DNA from: Agromyces protaetiae
GTDB taxonomy: Bacteria > Actinomycetota > Actinomycetes > Actinomycetales > Microbacteriaceae
Direction: 5' to 3'
Assembly (NCBI RefSeq): GCF_030866785.1
Contig: NZ_CP133018.1
Location: 3,472,001-3,536,000, forward strand
DNA: 64,000 nucleotides
Position 1 is the first letter of the stretch. Each line of letters opens with the position of its first letter. A model generated the notes under the pieces. It did not search any database, was not told the DNA's origin, and was given only the letters and a program-made list of their open reading frames with translations. Positions 25,401 to 33,753 of this stretch are shown piece after piece. A program made the position numbers and the translations under genes.

Positions 25401-26432
25401 TCAGTGGATGAGGTCCGCGAGCGACGCGTCCGGTGCGTCCTCAGGACGGAAGAGCCCGTTGCGGATGGCGCTCGCAACGGCCTGCGACCGCCGGCTGCAG
25501 CCCAGCTTGGCGAGGATCGCCGAGATGTGCGTGTGCACGGTGCGGACGCCGATCGACATCGCACGCGCGATCTCGTCGTTCGAGGACCCGAGCACGAGCC
25601 GCGTGAGCACCCGCAGCTCGGTCGGGGTCAGACCGTAGGGGCGCTCGATCTCCTCCTCGACGACCACGATCGACTCGTGCCCGGAGAACGCGTCCTCCGC
25701 CTGCCGGCGCAGCACGACCCTGAACCACGACGTGCCGAGGTTCCACAGGAACGCCACGTCGGTCTGCGGCGAGTCGAAGAGCATCGCGGCGGTCCGCCGG
25801 AAGTCGTCGTGCCCGGTCAGGGTGCTGGGCGCACGACCGTCGACCGCGTGCACGGCGCCGTCGCGACCGAGCGTCGACGCGGCCGCCGAGAGCGGCACCC
25901 CCTCGAGATCTTGCGCGGTGGCGTTGACCGCATGCCCGAGCAGCGAGGCGAACGCGAGACTCCGCCGCCGCAACTCGGTCGTGTAGAACTCCGGCGTGTA
26001 CGACGAGAAGTTGGCCAGTCCGACGTACCGACCGCGATGGTGGAGCTCGAGCGTGAGCCCGTCACGGTACCCGGCCGGCCCGAGATGCTCGTCGTAGATC
26101 TTCGACCGGCGGAAGCTCGCGGGCACATCGCGTTCGGACCCGATCGTCGGCGGCAGATCGTCGCCTTCGATGACCGGCTCCCACACGGGCCGGGGCCAGT
26201 TCAGGGTGAACTCCTCGGCCATCACCCGCGCGATCTCGTCGGAGTAGCCGACCTGCGCCACCTGCCGGTGCCGGTCGCGGCTGCGGTCGAACACGAGGAT
26301 CTGCCCGGCGTCGTAGGGCAGCGCGTACCGCAGTGCGACGAGATGCCGCTGCATGAGCTCGGCGGTGGCGAACGGGATGACGGAGTCGGTGAGCCCGCGC
26401 GCGGCCGACCGGATGACGAGTTGGCTCGCCAT
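25401..26432 (-). CDS. LuxR-family regulator with a GAF-like sensor region
   Basis: 343 residues. A GAF-like N-terminal two thirds (QILVFDRSRDRHRQVAQVGYSDEIA; GYRDGLTLELHHRGRYVGLANFSSY) senses an unknown signal. The C-terminal LuxR helix-turn-helix is clear (LTPTELRVLTRLVLGSSNDEIARAMSIGVRTVHTHISAILAKLG, of which the central RTVHTHISAILAKL is diagnostic). It lies immediately upstream of, and on the same strand as, the ABC-importer/deacetylase operon, which it probably controls. The ATG at 26432 is 2 nt after the stop of the META lipoprotein gene. Confidence 0.88.
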   Translation of the reverse strand: MASQLVIRSAARGLTDSVIPFATAELMQRHLVALRYALPYDAGQILVFDRSRDRHRQVAQVGYSDEIARVMAEEFTLNWPRPVWEPVIEGDDLPPTIGSERDVPASFRRSKIYDEHLGPAGYRDGLTLELHHRGRYVGLANFSSYTPEFYTTELRRRSLAFASLLGHAVNATAQDLEGVPLSAAASTLGRDGAVHAVDGRAPSTLTGHDDFRRTAAMLFDSPQTDVAFLWNLGTSWFRVVLRRQAEDAFSGHESIVVVEEEIERPYGLTPTELRVLTRLVLGSSNDEIARAMSIGVRTVHTHISAILAKLGCSRRSQAVASAIRNGLFRPEDAPDASLADLIH

Positions 26433-26434
26433 CC

Positions 26435-26845
26435 TTACTGTGGTTCGGTCGAGCTGCGTTCGAGCGTCGCGATCTGCGCGTCGGCCTCGCCGAACACCGT
26501 CATGGTGTCACCCGAGATGGTGGCGACGTCGAGCCCCTCGAGCGGGGTCTCGACGCCCTCGCATGCCATCCGGGTCGACGCGACCTGCTCGAACTGGATC
26601 TGGTCCGCCGGGTTGAGCTTCCAGCTCCCGGTGAGCCTGTTGCAGCCGTCGCTGCCGGTGAGACCGCCGTCGGCGTCGAGGGACAGGTAGGCCGCGTTCT
26701 CGGCCGACGGATCGCCCCAGGTGCCGACCGCGTCGATGCCGCTGTCGTCGCCGGCCTCGCCGGCACAACCGGACAGGCCGAGCCCGATGATCATCAGCAC
26801 CCCGGTGAGCGCTGCAGCGTTCCGGGTCTTCGTCATCCTGCGCAT
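26435..26845 (-). CDS. META-domain lipoprotein
   Basis: 136 residues. The signal peptide ends in a lipobox (GLGLSGC). The rest fits the META/HslJ-like domain: VGTWGDPSAENAAYLSLDADGGLTG, SDGCNRLTGSW (hallmark DGCN), ASTRMACEG, and a final MTVFGEADAQIATL. Members are envelope proteins linked to stress resistance; the mechanism is unknown. The ATG at 26845 lies 6 nt after a TACCCT -10 box (minus strand), so it is probably leaderless. It may be co-transcribed with the LuxR gene. Confidence 0.87.
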   Translation of the reverse strand: MRRMTKTRNAAALTGVLMIIGLGLSGCAGEAGDDSGIDAVGTWGDPSAENAAYLSLDADGGLTGSDGCNRLTGSWKLNPADQIQFEQVASTRMACEGVETPLEGLDVATISGDTMTVFGEADAQIATLERSSTEPQ

Positions 26846-26876
26846 GCTCGCAGGGTAGCCCGTCGCGCCGTCGCGG

Positions 26877-27647
26877 TCACGCATGAGGCCGATCAGCGAA
26901 CCATGCCGCGGTCTCCTCGGCGAACCGCTCCAGGTCGGCGAGCCCGCCGGTCGGCGTGATCGCACGCAGCACGACCTCATCCACCACGTCGTAGTCGCCG
27001 AGCCGCTCGCCGCCGCCGCCGTCGAGCGTGGCCTCGATCGGCCGGATGCCGAGCCGGTCGAAGTTCGCCGCGTACGCGGGAATCGCGCCGTAGGAGTCGG
27101 CTTCGCGCTCGAGCGCGGGTCGTGCGGCCGCATCGGCGATGGTGCGGATGTAGAGGATGCTCCGCACGGCACGCTCGCCCGCCGCGCGGCGGAGCTCCCG
27201 GTCGGCCTCGGCCGCCGCCTCCGGAGTCAGCCAGTTGAGCAGCACGCCGTCGGCTTTCTCGGCCGCCAGCCGCCGCATCCGCGGACCGAGCGCGCCGACG
27301 ACCAGTCGCGCTTCGGTCGCCGCCCGCAGTGCGGCGAGCCCGTCGGCGACGAGCCGCACCGGATGCGGCGCCTGGCCGGAGCCGATCCCGAGCGTGGTGC
27401 GCTCGGCGGGCAGATCCCGCACGTCGAGCTCTGCAGCCCGGCGGCGGTCGAGCGGGATGACGCCGGTCGCGAGCCCGAGCGTCGAGGTGGACTCCGCCGC
27501 GGCGCGCAGCCCTGAGATCGAGTCACCCCCGGGCACGTCGTTGATCCACAGGGCGGCGAAGCCGAGCCGTTCGAGACGCGGCGCGAGCACACGCACGGCG
27601 TCGACCGGCGTGTGGCTGTGGATGCCGAGGGAGACCGCCGCGCGCAT
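26877..27647 (-). CDS. LLM-class flavin-dependent oxidoreductase
   Basis: 256 residues, a short member of the luciferase-like monooxygenase superfamily: LERLGFAALWINDVPGG, LGLATGVIPLDRR (the usual 'LGTGV' core), TTLGIGSGQAPHPVRL, VVGALGPRMRRLAAEKADGVLLNWLTPEAA. Such enzymes bind FMN or F420H2 and oxidise or reduce diverse substrates. Typical members have 280-340 residues, so this one lacks part of the middle barrel. It starts 9 nt after the purM stop and is probably read from the purM transcript. Confidence 0.83.
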   Translation of the reverse strand: MRAAVSLGIHSHTPVDAVRVLAPRLERLGFAALWINDVPGGDSISGLRAAAESTSTLGLATGVIPLDRRRAAELDVRDLPAERTTLGIGSGQAPHPVRLVADGLAALRAATEARLVVGALGPRMRRLAAEKADGVLLNWLTPEAAAEADRELRRAAGERAVRSILYIRTIADAAARPALEREADSYGAIPAYAANFDRLGIRPIEATLDGGGGERLGDYDVVDEVVLRAITPTGGLADLERFAEETAAWFADRPHA

Positions 27648-27656
27648 GTCGTCGAC

Positions 27657-28769
27657 CTATCGGGCGTAGCCGCCGACGAGGCGCACGGCGCCGCCGTCGA
27701 CGCCCTTCGCGCCCTGTTCCCAGCCGTCGCCGGCGTCGGGATGCGCACCGAACCCGACCGTGCCGGTGCGCCAGGCCGGAAGCCCGAGCGCTCCGAGCTC
27801 GGCGATGACGGCGTCGGCCGCGTCGGGCGCGACGACCGCGAAGAACCCGACACCGAGGTTCCACGTGCCCTCGGTCGACTCGAGCGTCGTGCCGGCGAGG
27901 TCGTTGAGCACCCGGAACACGGGTGCCGGTGACCAGGTCGAGCGGTCGACCTCGGCCCACGATCCGCGGGGCAGTACGCGCGCGAGATTGGCGGCGAGTC
28001 CGCCTCCGGTCACGTGCGAGAGAGCATGGACGGATGCCCCGAGCCGCTCGTCTGCGAGCAGCTCGACGAGCGGGCCGGCATAGAGCCTCGTCGGCTCGAG
28101 CAGTGCCTGCCCCCAGGTCGTGCCGAGTTCGGCCGAGGCATCCGTGTACCCGATGCCGCGCTGCGAGAGGATGTGCCTGACGAGCGAGAAGCCATTGGAG
28201 TGCAGCCCGCTCGACTCGATGGCGATGATCGCGTCGCCGTCGGCGACGCGCTCGGCGCCGAGGACGCGGTCGGCCTCGACGATGCCGACCGCTGCGCCCG
28301 CGACGTCGTAGTCGTCGGCGCCCATGAGGCCGGGATGCTCGGCGGTCTCGCCGCCGACGAGGGCCGTGCCGGTCTCGGCGCACGCGCGCGCGATGCCCGT
28401 GACGATGGCGGCGATGCGCTCGGGCACGACCTTGCCGCACGCGATGTAGTCGGTCATGAACAACGGCGTCGCGCCGACCACGACGATGTCGTCGACGACC
28501 ATGCCGACCAGGTCCTGGCCGATCGTGTCGTGCACGTCGAGCGCCTGCGCGATCGCGATCTTCGTGCCGACGCCGTCGGTCGAGGTCGCGAGCAGGGGCT
28601 TGGCGTAGTCCTTCGCGAACGAGAGGTCGTAGAGGCCGGCGAACCCGCCGACCCCGCCGAGGACGTTCGGGCCGTGGGTCGCAGCGACCGACGCCTTCAT
28701 GAGTTCGACGGCGAGGTCGCCGGCGGCGGTGTCGACTCCGGCCGCGGCGTAGGACGAGTTGGCGCTCAC
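27657..28769 (-). CDS. purM: phosphoribosylformylglycinamidine cyclo-ligase (AIR synthetase)
   Basis: 370 residues. PurM closes the imidazole ring of purines (FGAM + ATP to AIR). Hallmarks: YAAAGVDTAAGDLAVELMK, GGFAGLYDL, LLATSTDGVGTKIAIAQAL (ATP-binding DGVGTK), VDDIVVVGATPLFMTDYIACGK, ALVGGETAEHPGLM, and SGLHSNGFSLVR. The GTG at 28769 is the natural start: TACCCT lies 6 nt upstream (28776-28781, minus strand), giving a leaderless mRNA. An upstream in-frame start would include the promoter. Other purine genes lie at 33.7, 48.9, 50.3, 58.8 and 59.2 kb. Confidence 0.95.
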   Translation of the reverse strand: MSANSSYAAAGVDTAAGDLAVELMKASVAATHGPNVLGGVGGFAGLYDLSFAKDYAKPLLATSTDGVGTKIAIAQALDVHDTIGQDLVGMVVDDIVVVGATPLFMTDYIACGKVVPERIAAIVTGIARACAETGTALVGGETAEHPGLMGADDYDVAGAAVGIVEADRVLGAERVADGDAIIAIESSGLHSNGFSLVRHILSQRGIGYTDASAELGTTWGQALLEPTRLYAGPLVELLADERLGASVHALSHVTGGGLAANLARVLPRGSWAEVDRSTWSPAPVFRVLNDLAGTTLESTEGTWNLGVGFFAVVAPDAADAVIAELGALGLPAWRTGTVGFGAHPDAGDGWEQGAKGVDGGAVRLVGGYAR

Positions 28770-28828
28770 TCCCCCAGGGTATCGGCCCACCGAGCCACCG
28801 GGCTGTGTGCACGCCCGGATCGCGCTGG

Positions 28829-29275
28829 TCAGCGCGGGTAGGCCCGGTTCGGGTCGTTGGTGCAGTGCAGCCGGAAGTGCACCTCGATGTCGGTGACGCC
28901 GTCGTTGAACAATTGGATGTTCCCGACACCGCCGACCTTGCCGTCGCCGGCACCCTCACCGATCGAGTTCACTCGGAGCTGCAAGTAGTACGCGTTCGTG
29001 ATCGCTTCGGAACCGCGCGGCATATACCGACCGGGGGCGCGCTCCTTCTTCTCGTCGACGAGCCATGGATGACTCGGTGGGCAGAGCTGCGCCTCTGGGC
29101 GCACCGGGTTGATGTTCACTGCGCGGATCTTCCAGGTCGGCGTGACATGGATGATCTCCGATGGCTCCGCGGCCGGAGCTTCAGGGTCGTCCGCGGCCGA
29201 GGCCGGCTGCGCGAGTCCGAATGTGAGCGCCGCGGTCGCGGCCGCCGCTGCGATCGCGGTGAGGGTGCGGTGCAT
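28829..29275 (-). CDS. secreted single-domain protein, CPP...LHCTN family
   Basis: 148 residues. The ATG at 29275 has a strong GGGAGGT site 6 nt upstream and is followed by a signal peptide (cleavage near PASA). The mature protein contains EIIHVTPTWKIRAVN, LCPPSHPWLVDEKKE, GVGNIQLFNDG and a final LHCTNDPNRAYP. The same blocks occur twice in the protein at 32796-33593, so this is a repeatable domain of ~95 residues with two conserved Cys. I know no name for it. Secreted or surface location is clear; the function is not. Confidence 0.78.
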   Translation of the reverse strand: MHRTLTAIAAAAATAALTFGLAQPASAADDPEAPAAEPSEIIHVTPTWKIRAVNINPVRPEAQLCPPSHPWLVDEKKERAPGRYMPRGSEAITNAYYLQLRVNSIGEGAGDGKVGGVGNIQLFNDGVTDIEVHFRLHCTNDPNRAYPR

Positions 29276-29370
29276 GCGGGTACCTCCCTGGCGAAAGAAG
29301 CTGGAGTGCATACTAGCATTCGGTTATGGCCTCCGCTATGCCATTCGCAGAGGCGCGTAGAATCCGGGCT

Positions 29371-29982
29371 ATGCACGCGGGTGCGACGCCATCGTGGGTG
29401 ATTCGCGAGAATGCGAGTCGCGCGGTGCTGCTCGCCCTGTATCTGCGCGAGGTGCTCGCGATCGCCTCGCCCGTCGAGCTGCCGCGGCTGCGCGGCCTCG
29501 GGGCCCTCGGCCCACCACTGCCCACAGACCGGCAGGACGCGCTCGAGCGGCAGTGGCGCGCGTGGTGGGCCATGACCGTCGAGCCCGAGGCACACCCCTC
29601 CGAGGTGCCGCTCGTGCTCGTGCCCGAGTACGGCACCGAGGTCGCGTTGGCGAGCACCGGCGCCGACGAGTTGCGCGCCGCGATCGCGCCGCCGGCCGAG
29701 GGCGCGAAGGCCTGGGCCGATCGCGTCCACGAGCAGTACCGCACCGCGGCGAGCGCGCGCCGGGGCGACTCCTACCGCGCGTATGCGGGCACGATCGCCG
29801 AGCACGAGCGCGAGGTCGGCCGCCGCGCGCACTCCTTCGAGCTGAACGTCGAGATCGTGCCGCTGCGCAGCCCCGGGGTGTGGTGGATCGGCAGCATGAC
29901 CGTCGCCGTCACCGACACCCTGCGCGCCGACGCGGCGGCGTTCGACGACGCGATCCACCCGATCATCGCCGAGCTCGCCTGA
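29371..29982 (+). CDS. conserved hypothetical protein
   Basis: 203 residues, soluble, mostly helical. It has RAVLLALYLREVLAIASP, a Trp-rich RQWRAWWAMTVEPEAHP, EYGTEVALASTGADELR, and a C-terminal beta segment ELNVEIVPLRSPGVWWIGSMTVAVTDTLR. I do not recognise a domain. The ATG at 29371 is chosen because TAGAAT (29358-29363) is 7 nt upstream, the leaderless layout seen elsewhere in the window. It stands alone between two oppositely oriented genes. Confidence 0.7.
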   Translation: MHAGATPSWVIRENASRAVLLALYLREVLAIASPVELPRLRGLGALGPPLPTDRQDALERQWRAWWAMTVEPEAHPSEVPLVLVPEYGTEVALASTGADELRAAIAPPAEGAKAWADRVHEQYRTAASARRGDSYRAYAGTIAEHEREVGRRAHSFELNVEIVPLRSPGVWWIGSMTVAVTDTLRADAAAFDDAIHPIIAELA

Positions 29983-30000
29983 GACCGGTCGTTCGCGAAC

Positions 30001-32169
30001 TCAGTCGCTCGTGAGGACGACCAGCCGCTGCGTCGCGCGCGTCATGGCGACGTACCGGTCCACCGCGCCCTCGATACCCTCGCCGAGCCGGTCGGGGTCG
30101 ACGAGCACGACGAGGTCGAACTCGAGCCCCTTGGCAAGCTCAGGCGTGAGCGAGCGCACGCGTGGCGTCGCCTGGAACGAGCGGTCGCCGATCACGCAGG
30201 CGATGCCCTCGTCGTGCTCGGCGAGCCAATCGTCGACGATCGTGGGCAGCTCGTCGACCGTGCCGTGCGCCACTGGAACACCGCTCCGCCGGATCGATGT
30301 GGGCACGTTCGCGTCGGGGATGGCCGCCCGGATCACGGGGGCGGCCTCGGCCATGATCTCCGCCGGCGTGCGGTAGTTGATGCCGAGCGGGGCGAGGCCG
30401 ATGCGGTCGAGGCCGACCCGCTCGAGCCGCTCGGTCCACGGCTCGACGAGGCCGTGCCGCGCCTGCGCGCGGTCGCCCACGATCGTGAAGCTCCGCGACG
30501 GGCAGCGGGCGAGGAGCATCTGCCACTCGGCATCGGTGAGCTCCTGCGCCTCGTCGACGATCACGTGCGCGAACGGCCCGGCGAGCAGGTCGGGATCGGC
30601 GCTCGGCGCCTCGGACTCGTCGATGAGCGAATGCTGCGCGTCCTCGCGGCGCAACATGGTGACGAGCCCGACGCCGTCGTCGCTCGTCGCATCGGCTGCG
30701 ATGAGGTCGTCGACGACGTCGGCCATCAGCTCGCGCTGTGCCCGGAGGATCGCGTCCCGCCGTCGTTCGCGGGCCGTCGCCTCGGGGTCGCCGATGCGCC
30801 GGCGTGCGGCGTCGAGGAATGGGAGGTCGGATGCGGTCCAGGCCCGCGGATCGTCGCGCTGCAGCATCGCCACCTCGTCGGGCGTGAGCCACGGCGCGCA
30901 CCGCAGTAGGTAGGCGGGCACGCTCCAGAGGTCGGCCACCAGCCCGGCCGGGTCGAGCAGGGGCCACGCCCGGCTGAACGCACGACGGAGGCCCTCGTCC
31001 TGGGCGAGGGCGCCCCGAATCGCCCGCACCGGCAGACCGCCGTCGGCGAGGTCGGCGTCGAGCCGGTCGGCCAGAAGGTCGAGCAGCGCCTCCCAGACCT
31101 CCCCGCGCGCCTCGTTGTGCGGCGTGGTCGCGTCACGCGCCGCGAACGCCTCCGCCCAGTCGCCCGGCTCGACCTCGAGATCGAACCAATCGGTCGACAC
31201 GGTGAGGCCGTCGACCGGAGGCGCCTCGTACGCCCGCACCGCGGTCTCGACAACGCCGACCAGCTCGGCCGACGATTTGAGGCCCGCGATCTCCGGATCG
31301 AGCTCGGCCCCGACCTCGGCCCCCTCGGCCACGAGATCACGCAGCGTGCAGGTCTGCACACCGTCCTCGCCGAGCCCGGGCAGCACGTCGGCGACGTACG
31401 CGAGGTACGGCTGGTGCGGCCCTACGAAGAGCACACCGCCACGACTGCCGCGCAGCCGAGGATCCGAGTACAGCAGGTACGCGGCGCGGTGCAGCGCGAC
31501 GACCGTCTTGCCCGTGCCCGGACCGCCGTCGACGACGAGCGAGCCGTGCGAGCCTGCCCGGATGATCGCATCCTGATCGGCCTGGATCGTACTGAGCACG
31601 TCGCGCATCCGATCGGAACGACTGCCCGAGAGGCTCGCGATGAACGCGGACTGGTCGTCGAGCGCGGCACCCCGCTCGAGCCCCTCGGGCGTGAACACCT
31701 CGTCCCAGTAGTCGGTGATCCGCCCGCGCACCCACCGGTAGCGGCGGCGGCTCACGAGGCCCATCGGGTTCGCGTGCGTCGCGCCGAAGAAGGGCTCGGC
31801 CGCGGGCGACCGCCAGTCGAGCAGCAGCCGGCGGCCGTCCTGGTCGGTGAGACCGAGCCGGCCGAGGTACACCGGCTCCGAGGCATCCGCCCCGACCACG
31901 CGCCCCAGGCAGAGATCGAGGCCGAACCGGCCGAGCGTGCGAAGGCGGCCGCTCAGCCGGTGGATCTCGAGGTCGCGTTCGAGCGCCGCCTGCCCCTTCA
32001 CGCCGGGTGCGAGGCGCGCGTGCTCGAGGCGTTGCGTGAGGTCGGCGATCGTCTGCTCGAGCGTCGCGGCAATCGCTGCGAAGTGCGCCTCGTCTTCGGC
32101 GATCACGGACGGATCCGCCTTGGCGGCGAGGTCGGGCAGCGCGAAGACCTGGGTCGTGAGCGGTGGCAT
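30001..32169 (-). CDS. helR: HelR, RNA-polymerase-recycling helicase-like ATPase
   Basis: 722 residues, HelD/UvrD-like superfamily 1. An N-terminal coiled-coil (IAATLEQTIADLTQRLEHARL) reaches into RNA polymerase in family members. YLGRLGLTDQDGRRLLLDWRSPAAEPFF is the shared HelD block, Walker A is VVDGGPGTGKTVVALHRAAYLLY, Walker B is HVIVDEAQELTDAEWQML, and the late motifs are LGINYRTPAEIM and DRYVAMTRATQRLVVL. HelR displaces rifamycins from RNA polymerase and gives resistance in Streptomyces. The rifamycin-associated element just upstream supports HelR rather than generic HelD. ATG 32169 has GGAG 7 nt upstream. Confidence 0.9.
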   Translation of the reverse strand: MPPLTTQVFALPDLAAKADPSVIAEDEAHFAAIAATLEQTIADLTQRLEHARLAPGVKGQAALERDLEIHRLSGRLRTLGRFGLDLCLGRVVGADASEPVYLGRLGLTDQDGRRLLLDWRSPAAEPFFGATHANPMGLVSRRRYRWVRGRITDYWDEVFTPEGLERGAALDDQSAFIASLSGSRSDRMRDVLSTIQADQDAIIRAGSHGSLVVDGGPGTGKTVVALHRAAYLLYSDPRLRGSRGGVLFVGPHQPYLAYVADVLPGLGEDGVQTCTLRDLVAEGAEVGAELDPEIAGLKSSAELVGVVETAVRAYEAPPVDGLTVSTDWFDLEVEPGDWAEAFAARDATTPHNEARGEVWEALLDLLADRLDADLADGGLPVRAIRGALAQDEGLRRAFSRAWPLLDPAGLVADLWSVPAYLLRCAPWLTPDEVAMLQRDDPRAWTASDLPFLDAARRRIGDPEATARERRRDAILRAQRELMADVVDDLIAADATSDDGVGLVTMLRREDAQHSLIDESEAPSADPDLLAGPFAHVIVDEAQELTDAEWQMLLARCPSRSFTIVGDRAQARHGLVEPWTERLERVGLDRIGLAPLGINYRTPAEIMAEAAPVIRAAIPDANVPTSIRRSGVPVAHGTVDELPTIVDDWLAEHDEGIACVIGDRSFQATPRVRSLTPELAKGLEFDLVVLVDPDRLGEGIEGAVDRYVAMTRATQRLVVLTSD

Positions 32170-32226
32170 GTATCGGCTCCGATCGGGGGTTTCGTGGCGT
32201 CGGCCGATCATTCTCCGCCACCACCC

Positions 32227-32245
32227 GGGCCTTGCGGCAAGGCCC
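32227..32245. promoter_or_regulatory. rifamycin-associated element (RAE)
   Basis: GGGCCTTGCGGCAAGGCCC is a 19-bp inverted repeat matching, as I recall it, the RAE that controls rifamycin-inducible genes in actinobacteria. It lies 58 nt upstream of helR, with an AT-rich TATAT stretch (32253-32259) beside it that could be the -10 region in that direction. Confidence 0.8.
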
Positions 32246-32321
32246 CCCTTCCGATATATTCTGAGCATGGCGGGGTCGTTGAGACCTCGCTTTTTTCGTC
32301 TCCCCTTGCCAGACTGCGCGC

Positions 32322-32756
32322 ATGAGCATCTGGTTCGGCGAGCCCTCGATCGAGTGGGCGAACACCCGCAGTGAAGGCACCGCGCTCCGCGCGCTCGGCA
32401 TCGAGATGACCGAGCTCACGGACGACGCATTGATGGGGCGCATGCCCGTCGACGGCCGCACCCGGCAACCCGGCGGTGTGCTGCACGGCGGAGCATCCGT
32501 CGCGCTCGCGGAGACGCTCGCGAGCTGGGGCGCGAGCTTCACCGTCGATCCCGACAGGTTCTACTGCGTGGGCATGGAGATCAACGCCAATCACGTGCGA
32601 CCCGTGCCCGAGGGCTGGGTCTACGGCGAGGCGCGCCCGCTGACCCGCGGGCGCACGACGCAGATCTGGGACATCCGAATCACCGACGAGGCCGGCAAGC
32701 TCGTGTGCGTCTCGCGCTGCACCATGGCCGTGCTGCCGACGCCGTCGCAGTACTGA
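32322..32756 (+). CDS. PaaI-family hotdog thioesterase
   Basis: 144 residues: LGIEMTELTDDALMGRMPVDGRTRQPGGVLHGGASVALAETLAS, whose core QPGGVLHGGASVALAE is the hotdog helix of PaaI/menaquinone-type thioesterases, with NANHVRP and ITDEAGKLVCVSRCTMAVL in the later strands. It should hydrolyse an acyl-CoA, possibly 1,4-dihydroxy-2-naphthoyl-CoA or phenylacetyl-CoA type. CAGACT (32310-32315) lies 6 nt before the ATG. It is divergent from helR across the RAE region. Confidence 0.9.
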   Translation: MSIWFGEPSIEWANTRSEGTALRALGIEMTELTDDALMGRMPVDGRTRQPGGVLHGGASVALAETLASWGASFTVDPDRFYCVGMEINANHVRPVPEGWVYGEARPLTRGRTTQIWDIRITDEAGKLVCVSRCTMAVLPTPSQY

Positions 32757-32795
32757 GCGCAGGCCCCTTGCGGCCGACCCACCTTCGCTCGGCTG

Positions 32796-33593
32796 CTACG
32801 GATACGTCCAGGTGGCGTCGTTCGTGCAGTGCAGCACGAAGTAGCCGTCGAACGTCTTCGCGCCCATGTTGTGGAACTTCGCGTTCGTGATGCCGATCAC
32901 GCGACCATCGGCTCCCACGAGCGGATCGGCCGAGGGGACCAGCTCCATCCACTTCCCGTTGGTGACCTCCCCGACGCCGAGCGGGAGCGGGTACCAGTCC
33001 GAGAGCTTCTCACTCACCAGCCAGGGGTGGGTCTCCTGTGGACATGCGTACGTCTCGAGCGGACTGATCTCGGCGCGTGCCACGACCTGTGTCGGCGTGA
33101 GGTGCTGGATCACGCGAGGCGTGGCCACCGCGGCCGAGGATTCGAGGGTGTACGAACGAGCGGGGTTGTTGGTGCAGTGCAGCACGAGATACCCCTCGCG
33201 GTCAGTGCGAGTCTGATTATGGAACGACACGTTCGCGACGCCGACGACGCGCGACAGCGCCCCGATGACGTGCCCGGCTTTCGGAACGAGCTCGAGCCAC
33301 GGCGCGCCCGACACCTCGCCCACCCCGTTCGGAAGGTCGTAGAGCTCGGACTTCTTCTCGTTCACGAGCCACTTGTGCGTCGGCGGGCACATGAACGGGC
33401 CGCCCCGCTCGATGCCCCCGCCCGCGACCTTGAAGGTCGGCGTGAGCGACTGGATCACCTCAGGAACAGGCTCCTGCGCACCGCCCGGCTCCGACCCGAG
33501 AGCCGGTTGCGCGACCCCCAGCCCGAGGACGCCCGCAACGGCGATCATCGCCCCGATGGCCCAGCGCGTTCGCGCCTTCGCGGTCCGTCTCAT
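32796..33593 (-). CDS. secreted two-domain protein, CPP...LHCTN family
   Basis: 265 residues. A signal peptide (AMIAVAGVLGLGVAQPALG) is followed by two copies of the domain in the protein at 28829-29275. Copy 1: VIQSLTPTFKVAGGG, MCPPTHKWLVNEKKSE, LELVPKAGHVIGALSRVVGVANVSFHN, LVLHCTNNPARSY. Copy 2: VIQHLTPTQVVARAE, ACPQETHPWLVSEKLSD, MELVPSADPLVGADGRVIGITNAKFHN, FVLHCTNDATWTYP. Each keeps two Cys, probably one disulphide. The family is unnamed to my knowledge; a cell-envelope binding role is a guess. It converges with the thioesterase gene and diverges from purF. Confidence 0.8.
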   Translation of the reverse strand: MRRTAKARTRWAIGAMIAVAGVLGLGVAQPALGSEPGGAQEPVPEVIQSLTPTFKVAGGGIERGGPFMCPPTHKWLVNEKKSELYDLPNGVGEVSGAPWLELVPKAGHVIGALSRVVGVANVSFHNQTRTDREGYLVLHCTNNPARSYTLESSAAVATPRVIQHLTPTQVVARAEISPLETYACPQETHPWLVSEKLSDWYPLPLGVGEVTNGKWMELVPSADPLVGADGRVIGITNAKFHNMGAKTFDGYFVLHCTNDATWTYP

Positions 33594-33753
33594 GGTGCAG
33601 CCCTTCGATCAGCGTCCGCACAATATACTAGAAGTCGATTCGAATCGACAACCTCAGCGCTCGCGTGCCCACCGCCGGAGCCGCCTCGGCGGTATGGGAG
33701 GATTGAGCGTCCAGGTCGGACCTCCCCCACCCCCTCGAGGAGCCATCGCTCGC

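Noticed and set aside
32266..32373. 35-codon plus-strand frame after a TATATT box beside the RAE
   Set aside because: Could be a leader peptide, but it overlaps the thioesterase start and has no further support.
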